NCBI GenBank assembly: GCA_963847615.1
Contig: CAWKAN010000003.1
Coordinates: 1 to 8,827 of the forward strand
Length of the DNA: 8,827 bases
From: Palsa-883 sp963847615
GTDB taxonomy: Bacteria > Pseudomonadota > Alphaproteobacteria > Acetobacterales > Acetobacteraceae
Reading direction: 5' to 3'
Below the pieces are notes generated by a model. That model was given only the letters and a program-made list of their open reading frames with translations. It was not told the origin of the DNA and did not search any database. The position numbers and the translations under genes were made by a program. Shown piece by piece: positions 1-6,038 of the stretch (positions are counted from its first letter, which is position 1; the number at the start of each line of letters is the position of its first letter).

Positions 1-721
1 TAGGCGTCGAAGACGGTGTGGCACAGCGGGCAAGGCGTCACGATGCATTGTGCGCCGTTCTTCTTGGCGTTGCTGAGGTGCCCGCCGCTCATCCGCACCG
101 CGATCTGCTCCTCGGTGCCGATGACATGGAAGCCACAGCACTTGTCGGCCCCCTGGTACTGCACGACCTCGGCGCCCAGCAGCCGGCACAGGCGATCGAG
201 CGCCGGCGCCCGGTCGGCCGGCGTTGCGCCGTAGGCCGTGCTCGGGCGCTGGATGTGACAGCCATAGAACGGAGCCACCCGCAGACCGCGCAGCGGCCGC
301 ACCACCCGCGCCCGCAACGCTGCCTCGCCGAGGTCCTCGGTCAGCACCCAGAGGAAGTGCTTGACCTCCCGCTCACCCTTGAACGCCAGCCGTTCCGACG
401 CCAGGGCGCGGTTGACGGCGTCGCGCGCCACGGCGTCGGTCTTGAGACGCTGGTTGGTCTCCGTCAGGTTCAGCAGGCAGTGTCGCACACCGCCACCAGA
501 TCGCAGCCCAGCCGCTCCGCCTGCGCCAGGATGCGGCCGTTCGCGGTCAGGTGCAGCATCTCGCTGATGGCACGGAATTCGCGCGCGCCGGTGCAGCCGG
601 GGTTCTCGGCCTCCGCCAGTTCGATGTCAAACAGGCCGGCGACCGCATGGGTGCTGGTGTCAGACTCGCGGCAAGTCGCCTTGGCCGAGCATCCGGGAAA
701 GTAAGCGTATTTCCGCGTCAT
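1..721 (-). CDS. HdrB/SdhE-like CCG-domain iron-sulfur subunit (partial, frameshifted)
   Basis: This is the third subunit of the leftward oxidoreductase operon. It starts at the ATG at 721 (MTRKYAYFPGCS), which overlaps the stop of the iron-sulfur gene as ATGA, and it runs off the left edge after at least 240 residues. Two CCG domains are visible. The N-terminal one has FPGC, then NPGCTGAREF, then CDTC. The C-terminal one has FYGCH, then KCCGFH, then TPCPLC, with 33 residues between CCG and CxxC. In the HdrB/SdhE/GlpC family these domains bind [4Fe-4S] clusters and pass electrons to a disulfide, quinone or partner protein. One base is missing near 479-481: as read, the frame stops at 470 (CDTAC then stop), but adding one base gives CDTCLLNLTETN and an open frame to position 1. 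The N-terminal motif has only one Cys where CC is usual. The family is clear, but the electron acceptor is not. Confidence 0.85.
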
Positions 722-1636
722 TCGGCATTCCCACTGGACTGGTAGGTCTTGCGGATCGCCTCGGCGCCGGGCGAAGACCGCTTGAGGAAGGCGTCGGCCA
801 GGCTGAGCTTGCCGCGGGGCAGCCAGGCGGAGCGCGAGGCGCAGGGCGTTCAGGCTGATCCCGTTTGTCTTGAGCGCCACCAGGGCGGCGTTGGCATAGC
901 CGCGCGCCTTGACCACGCCGAGGAACGCACGGGCGCGCCGCGCCCCGCCACTCCGCCCCGAGCGATGGGCCAGGCGCTTGAGCGGCTCGATCGCCTCGCT
1001 CACGATCGGGATTTCGGTGGGGCAGACGCGCTCGCATTCATAGCAGGACACGCACTTGAAGACCTGCGCCACCTCGTCGGCGAGCCGAGCCCGGTCGGCA
1101 CCGTCGCGCGGATCCTGGGCCAGCTCGCTCAGCGCCACCAGCAGAGCCGGGCCGGCAAAGCCGCTGTCGGGCTGCCGGAGCACCGGGCAGACGGATTGGC
1201 AAGCCAGGCACTGGATGCAGTCGCGCAGATGGGCGGTCGGCGCCATGTCCTGCGCCGAGAGCTTCTCGGGAAACCCGGCATACGCCTTGTTGCGCACGAG
1301 CAACGGCGAGAGCCTGGCCAAGGTCGCCTCGAACGGATCGCGCGAGGTCACCAGGTCGCGCACCAGCGGGAGGTTGCTCAGCGGTTCGATGGTCATGTCC
1401 GCCTCCGCCTCCTCCCAGCAGGCGAGCTTGGGCGAGCCGTTGACGTTCACCGCACAGGTGCCGCATTTCTTCGTGCCGCAGAGCCAGCGGTAGCCGAAAT
1501 CCACCGCCTTGGTCTCGTGGACATGGTCGAGCACGTCCATGATCCGCATGCGCGGCATACGCGGCACTTCGTAGGACTCGTAGCGCGGCGCCTGATCGGT
1601 TTCCGGATCGAAGCGGAAGATCCGGACCCGAATCAT
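718..1636 (-). CDS. SdhB/FrdB/TfrB-like iron-sulfur subunit (frameshifted near C-terminus)
   Basis: This is the electron-transfer subunit between the flavoprotein and the CCG subunit. The chosen start is the ATG at 1636 (MIRVRIFRFDPETD), which fits the family N-terminus; an ATG at 1672 lies inside the end of the flavoprotein gene. The [2Fe-2S] ferredoxin domain uses Cys 53, 58, 61 and 73 (CGTKKCGTC and a later LAC). The C-terminal domain has CIQCLACQSVCP (Cys 140, 143, 146, 150) and CVSCYECERVCP (Cys 195, 198, 201, 205), two full CxxCxxCxxxCP motifs that suggest two [4Fe-4S] clusters rather than the [3Fe-4S] centre of classical SdhB. One extra base at about 817-824 throws the last 34 or so residues out of frame. 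Removing it restores LPRGKLSLADAFLKR and the end SSGNAE, with a TGA that overlaps the next gene's ATG. The repaired length is about 305 residues. As read, the frame runs on into the CCG gene until 470. Confidence 0.88.
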
Positions 1637-1643
1637 GTCCGGC

Positions 1644-3349
1644 TCAGTAGTCGGCTTCGAAGAAGGGCTCAAGGCTTTTCTCCGGCTTCAGGTGCGGGAC
1701 CGGGATCGGCTCCACGCGCGAACGCCACTCGCCATTCACACGGCTGACCATATTGCGGCAGAGCCAGTTCTCGTTATCGACGAAGGGGTAGTCCTCGCGG
1801 AAGAACGGCCCGCGGCTCTCCTTGCGGTTGAGCGCCGAGCGGATCGTCGCCTCGCAGGCATCGAGCATCGAACACACATCCAGCGCGTCCATCCATGCCG
1901 TGTTCCAGTTCCGCGACGTGCTCGGCAGGCGACAGGCGCGGCACCATCTCCTCCCGCGTCGCCACGATCGCTGCGAGCGCCTGCTGCAGCTTCGTTTCGT
2001 TCTTGATGTAGCCGAGCTGCCACATGATCTCGCGGATGCGCAGCTTGGCCTGGATCGGCCGCACGCCGTCGGGCTGCCGCCTGCAGGAAGCCGAACACCC
2101 GCTCCTGCTCCCGCCCGACTGCCTGCTCCGACACCGCCGCCCGGCCCGCCTGCAGCGCGCTCTCGGCGGCCGCCTCGCCGGCCACCTTGCCGTCGTAGCT
2201 GACCGGCCCGACGCCGCCGAGATAGTGGCAGCCGAGGCCGCCGGCGACATAGAGGCCGGGCAGGCTTGTCTTCATGCTCGCGGCATCGACGCTGATGCCG
2301 CCCTGGCGCATGTGCCAGGTGATGCCGCATTCGATGCGGTCCTTGCCCACGTCGAGGCCCAGCTTGCTCCAGATCTTCGCCTGGTGCTGATAGGTTTTCG
2401 TGATTTCCGCGGGGATGTGGTCGTAGCCCGAGAAGTAGCCGCCGCCCCAATCCGCGCGTCCCGCCATGACCTCGCGGGCGAGACGGCGGATCTGCTCGGT
2501 ATAGGGGGCCGAGGCGCCGGGGCTGTGGGTCTTCTGCTCGTAGAACATTTCGCCCGCGGCATTGTAGAGCCGCGAGGTCTCCTGGGTGCCGAGCAGCGGG
2601 TTGGGATACAGGTGGTAGCGCATCCAGGAGCGCGGTTCGAGCACGTCGCTGGCGTGCCACCACTGGATTTCCAGGTTGGCGAGCTCCACGCCGACGCGAA
2701 CCGCCATGGCGATGCCGTCGGCCGACTGCTCGCGCGTGCCGGTCGCGCGCGTTGCGAGGTAATCCGAATGGCCGGTGGCGAGGATGACGCTCTTGGCCGC
2801 GATGGCGAAGAACCTGCCGCGGCGATAGTCGAGCACCGTGGCGCCGACCACCCGCTCGCCATCGGTCACCAGCGAGGTGACCGCGCATTCCTCGTGAACC
2901 GGGATGCCGCGGCGGAAGATTTCCCGCCGGCGCTTGTCCATGATGGTCGGGGCCGATGCGCCCTGCTTGTGCGCCACCAGGGCCGGTGTGCGGCTCTGGA
3001 TCGCCATCAGGCGTCCGTCGGTGTCGCGCCGCCAGTAGACGCCGATGCGCTCGAGATCGGCGAAGAACTCGTCGCGCATGTAGGCGCCCATGCGAATGCA
3101 GTATTCCTGGTCCGCAAGGTAATGGTTGTAGTAGCGGACTGCATATCGGAGCCGGTCGGCGCCTTTCTGCTCGGTGCTGGTGTCGTGATAGGGCAGGTGG
3201 CTGGCGAAGATGGAACAGCCGCTCTTGCCGAGCAGGCCTTTCACAACCATCGCCACCTTGGCGCCGCGGTCGGCGGCCTTGAGGGCCGCGTTCGTGCCGG
3301 CGGCCCCGCCACCAATCACCAGGACATCGGCGTCGATCATATCAGCCAT
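1644..3349 (-). CDS. Fumarate reductase/succinate dehydrogenase-like FAD subunit (two frameshifts)
   Basis: This is the catalytic flavoprotein, first gene of the leftward operon. The start is the ATG at 3349 (MADMIDADVLVIGGG), about 10 bases after GAAGG. The Rossmann motif GGGAAG lies at residues 13-18. C-terminal FAD-domain motifs are GGISVDAASM, LPGLYVAGG and GGVGPVSYDGKVAGE. Two extra bases, near 2073-2080 and 1897-1900, break the frame. Joining the three segments gives a continuous C-terminus (PDGVRPIQAKLRIR, then LEHAWMDALDVCSM, then KESRGPFFREDY, ending EPFFEADY) and about 567 residues, normal for the family. The position of the FAD-linking His of SDH/FRD (R-S-H-T) reads GKSGC, so FAD is probably not covalently bound. 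The usual active-site P-R-D-x-V-S segment aligns with PYTEQIRR, so the key Arg seems absent. It is an SDH/FRD-superfamily oxidoreductase of unknown substrate. The iron-sulfur gene follows after 7 bases. Confidence 0.85.
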
Positions 3350-3405
3350 GTTGAAGTTACCTTCGGCACCGTGCGCGAGAGCAAGCCGACAAAGCCAGTC
3401 GATAC

Positions 3406-3450
3406 TTCCGTAATTCGGAAAATTTCCTCGATCTTTGGAAGAACTTTCCA
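3406..3450. promoter_or_regulatory. Cluster of GGAA/TTCC dyads in the flavoprotein leader
   Basis: Three short symmetrical elements lie in a row: TTCCG-N5-CGGAA (3406-3420), GGAAA-N-TTTCC (3417-3427) and TGGAA-N5-TTCCA (3436-3450). They sit between the TTGACA at 3465-3470 and the flavoprotein start at 3349, where an operator would overlap the promoter. The arms are only 5 bp, so chance is a real possibility. The binding protein is unknown. Confidence 0.3.
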
Positions 3451-3470
3451 TAGAGGCGGGGGCATGTCAA
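3442..3470 (-). promoter_or_regulatory. Possible leftward promoter (-35 TTGACA)
   Basis: The minus strand carries a perfect TTGACA at 3470-3465. At 17-bp spacing the -10 position (3447-3442) reads AAAGTT, a poor match. It lies about 115 bases upstream of the flavoprotein ATG. The -35 is good, the -10 is not, so this is tentative. Confidence 0.22.
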
Positions 3471-3685
3471 GACCGTTCCGTTGGCGGAGGTGGGCGTTTT
3501 GGTCCGGGCGGACATATCGTCGCGCCAACGACGGCCTGAAAACGCCAAGCAATATTCGTACAAGGCAGGAATGCCGCATTGCTGGCCAAATATCGAATTC
3601 GTTAATTCCTATAACGTTCGTAGCATAACTATTTCTATCAAAATCATGCACTCTCGAATTGATGGCTCCTCCCGTTGGTTCCGGT

Positions 3686-3700
3686 GCCCCAGACTGGGGC
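3686..3700. repeat. 7-1-7 perfect palindrome
   Basis: GCCCCAG, then a central A, then CTGGGGC. It is a perfect odd palindrome in non-coding DNA and could be an operator half-site pair or the stem of a small hairpin. No T-run follows on either strand, so it is not an obvious intrinsic terminator. Confidence 0.45.
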
Positions 3701-3716
3701 GTCGAACCCGCGACCT

Positions 3717-3770
3717 CCTGCGCCGCAATGGACCTGACCCGTCACCTCCGCGCCAGTCTCCCGGCGCAGG
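3717..3770. repeat. 9-bp inverted repeat, 36-base spacer
   Basis: CCTGCGCCG at 3717-3725 is the exact reverse complement of CGGCGCAGG at 3762-3770. If transcribed, it would form a stem with a large loop. The left arm overlaps the tRNA-like fragment. A function is not apparent. Confidence 0.4.
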
Positions 3771-3786
3771 GAAACGGGACCTGATA

Positions 3787-3883
3787 CCAACCGCCGAAAG
3801 GATTGACCCTCCGGCGGTAAAACAGACCCCGGGTTTTCAATTAGATGAACCGGCGGACATGAGACAGTCCCTTCGGCGGTTGG
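3787..3883. repeat. CGGCGG boxes framed by a 12-bp inverted repeat upstream of hyuA
   Basis: The arm CCAACCGCCGAA (3787-3798) is the exact reverse complement of TTCGGCGGTTGG (3872-3883), and 14 of 15 bases match when the arms are extended inward. Between them CCGGCGG occurs twice in direct orientation (3811-3817 and 3850-3856). The CGGCGG core therefore appears four times in about 100 bp, once inverted, directly upstream of the rightward operon. This arrangement fits a multi-site operator for its regulator; the GC-rich background raises the chance rate of the short core but not of the 12-bp arms. Confidence 0.45.
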
Positions 3884-3917
3884 GATGAGATGTTGCACCG
3901 CACGCGGTCCATGGTGC

Positions 3918-3946
3918 TTGACGTTGAGGGGAATTGCGTCGAATAT
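3918..3946 (+). promoter_or_regulatory. Possible rightward promoter for the hyuA operon
   Basis: TTGACG (3918-3923), a 17-bp spacer, then GAATAT (3941-3946). The -35 matches consensus at five of six bases, the -10 at three of six. If used, transcription would begin near 3953, which favours a HyuA start at 3986 or later over the ATG at 3890. The match is weak. Confidence 0.25.
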
Positions 3947-3985
3947 CCGCATATCGAGATAAAATTTCGGAAACCGGAAAAATTT

Positions 3986-6038
3986 ATGCCGGGCGCCCCG
4001 AACCCGGCCGGACACCGAGGAGCGGATGACACGACTCGCTGGCGGCTCGGCATCGACATCGGCGGCACTTTTACCGACGCAACCGCGCTCGATCCGGCGA
4101 GCGGGGCCGCCATCACGGCCAAGGTCCGCACGCGCGTCGGCGACCCGCTTGCCAGCCTGCGGGCCGCCCTGGCCGCTCTGGGCCTTGCCTGGGAGGATGT
4201 CGGTGTCCTCGTCCACGGCACCACGATTATCACCAATGCCATCGTCGAGGACCGGCTGCCGGCGGTGGCCCTGGTGACCACGGCGGGCTTTGGCGACGTG
4301 TTGGAGATCGGCCGGCAGAACCGCCGCGCGCTGTATTCCCTGAGCCTGCCGCCGAAGCTGCCGCCCATGGTGCCGGCGGCGCTGCGGTTCGAGATCAGGG
4401 AGCGAATGGGGCCGGACGGCACGGTCAGGACGCCGCTCGACCGCGCGGATCTTGAACCGCTGGTCGATGCCATCCGGCGCTCGGGCGTCACCTCCGTCGC
4501 GGTGTCGCTGCTGCACGCCTACGCCAACCCCGCCCACGAGCGCATGATCGGCGAGCGCCTTGCCGAGGTGGTCCCGCACGTGTCCCTTTCGCACCGGGTC
4601 AATCCGGAGGAGCGCGAATACGAGCGCACCCTCGCCACGGCGCTGAACGCCGCTGCGATGCCGCTGGTGGGCCGCTATCTCGACCAGCTCGACCGCGAGG
4701 TGCCCAAATCCACCCCGTTCCATCTGTTCCATTCCGCGGGCGGCATGGCCTCGACCGCGATGGTGCGCGAGCGGCCGCTGGTGCTGGCGCTGTCGGGTCC
4801 CGCGGCCGGCGTGTCGGCCGCCCGCCAGGTGGCGCGCGACTTGGCGCTCGACAACGTGCTGACCCTCGACATGGGCGGCACCACCACCGATGTCTGCCTG
4901 ATCCGCAACGGCATGCCGGAGCGCCGCCGCGAGGCGACGCTGGCCGGGCGGCCGATCCGGCAGACCATGGTCGCGGTGCAGTCGATCGGCGCCGGCGGCG
5001 GCTCCATCGCCGGGATCGAGGCGGGGATGCTCCGCGTGGGGCCGCGCAGCGCCGGCGCCAGCCCGGGGCCCGCCTGCTACGGGCTTGGCGGCACTGAGCC
5101 GACCGTCACCGACGCCAACCTGATGCTGGGCTATGTGGATGCCGCGAGGCCGTTCGCCGATGGTGTGCGTCTGGACCTGGGGCTGGCGCAGGCGGCGATC
5201 GGGCGGCTCGCCGAGCGGCTCGGCCTCAACCCGATCGCAACCGCGCTCGGCATCATGCGCGTCGCCAATGCCAACATGGTGCGCGCGATCCGCCACGTGA
5301 CGGTGGACCGCGGCATCGACGGCCGCCACTGCACCCTGGTCGCCTTCGGCGGCGCCGGGCCGCTGCACGCGGCGACGCTGGCGCGGGACTTCGGCATCCG
5401 CACGGTCGTCGTGCCGGCGTTCTCGAGCGCCTATTCGGCCCTCGGCTGCGCCGTCGCCAACCTGAGCTACACCCAGCAGCACACCGTGCGCATGGCGCGG
5501 AGCGCGTGGTCGCACGAGCGCCTTGGCCGGCTGCGCGACGAACTGCTCGCCGACATGCCATTCGAGAGCGCCGACCGCGCGAGCGGCGTCACCGTCGAGG
5601 ACACCGCTCTCGTGCGCTATGTCGGGCAGAGCTACTCGGTCGAGGTGCCCTATCGCTTTCCCGCCGAAACCGCCACCCTGACGCGCGACTTCCGGGCGAT
5701 CCACGAGCAGCTCTACGGCTTCTCCACCGAGGAGGATTGGGAGCTCGAAGCGATCCGCGTCACCGCCGCGGTGGCCGCCCCGCCGCTCGAGGTGCAGCCG
5801 CCCAGTCTGCCCGCAGGCACCGCGCTGGTGCCGCACGCGACCACGCCCTGCTGGTTCTCGGCCGCGGGCGCGATAGATACGCCACGCTACCGCCGCGATG
5901 CGCTTGCGCCCGGCGCGCGCCTCGGGGGCCCAGCCATTGTCGAGGATGAGTGGTCGACCATCACGCTGCCGCCCGGCACGGTGCTCGAGGCTGACAGCGG
6001 GCGGCCATCTGGTTTTGCGCTTCGAGGCCACGCCATGA
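3986..6038 (+). CDS. hyuA: HyuA-like hydantoinase/oxoprolinase subunit A (frameshift near 3' end)
   Basis: This is the ATP-binding subunit of the N-methylhydantoinase/5-oxoprolinase family, which also includes acetone and acetophenone carboxylases. These enzymes use ATP to activate a carbonyl or lactam with a HyuB partner. Counting from the open frame at 3890, the N-terminal phosphate-binding motif DIGGTFTD is at residues 56-63, the second ATPase motif DMGGTTTD at 327-334 and SIGAGGGS from 365; LVAFGGAGPLHA and the C-terminal GGPAIVEDEWSTITLPPGTVLE follow. The start is uncertain: 3986 is the nearest in-frame ATG before the family's usual N-terminus (RWRLGIDIGG), but GAGGAG at 4017-4022 precedes an out-of-frame ATG at 4026. 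One extra G at 5999-6001 disrupts the end. Removing it gives SGGHLVLRFEATP and a TGA at 6036-6038 overlapping the HyuB ATG. The repaired length is about 683 residues. The substrate is unknown. Confidence 0.88.

Larger units (their letters stand above)
3350..3985. other. Divergent intergenic control region
   Basis: This stretch of about 640 bases separates the two operons. I see no gene I can support. From the left it contains GGAA/TTCC dyads (3406-3450), a consensus -35 facing left (3465-3470), a patch richer in A+T than its surroundings (about 3540-3660), a GC-rich palindrome (3686-3700), a tRNA-like fragment (3702-3721, minus), a 9-bp inverted repeat (3717-3725 with 3762-3770), CGGCGG boxes inside a 12-bp inverted repeat (3787-3883), and a possible rightward promoter (3918-3946). 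No regulator gene lies in the window, so whatever binds here is encoded elsewhere. Confidence 0.7.

Noticed and set aside
749..1747. Open frame of 332 codons on the plus strand
   Set aside because: It is antisense to the iron-sulfur gene, whose twelve cluster cysteines in order leave no doubt about the coding strand.
3352..3451. N-terminal extension of the flavoprotein up to an ATG at 3451
   Set aside because: The extra 34 residues precede the Rossmann fold without resembling a signal peptide, and a ribosome site (GAAGG) sits just before the ATG at 3349.
2024..3628. Open frame of 534 codons on the plus strand
   Set aside because: It is antisense to the flavoprotein gene, shows no family motif and reads across the control region. 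The other strand carries conserved FAD-binding motifs.
3337..3651. Small minus-strand frame overlapping the flavoprotein start
   Set aside because: It overlaps the well-supported N-terminus MADMIDADVLVIGGG in another frame and has no family resemblance.
3686..3800. Complete tRNA gene on the minus strand
   Set aside because: A T-arm-like GGTTCGA is present but T-stem, anticodon-stem and acceptor pairing fail.
3815..3840. Intrinsic terminator around AAAACAGACCCCGGGTTTT
   Set aside because: Only a 4-bp GC core (ACCC-C-GGGT) and four T residues are present, too weak to call, and no gene ends nearby.
3481..3888. Small open frame in the intergenic region, plus strand
   Set aside because: It has no ribosome site, no recognisable motif and crosses several inverted repeats.
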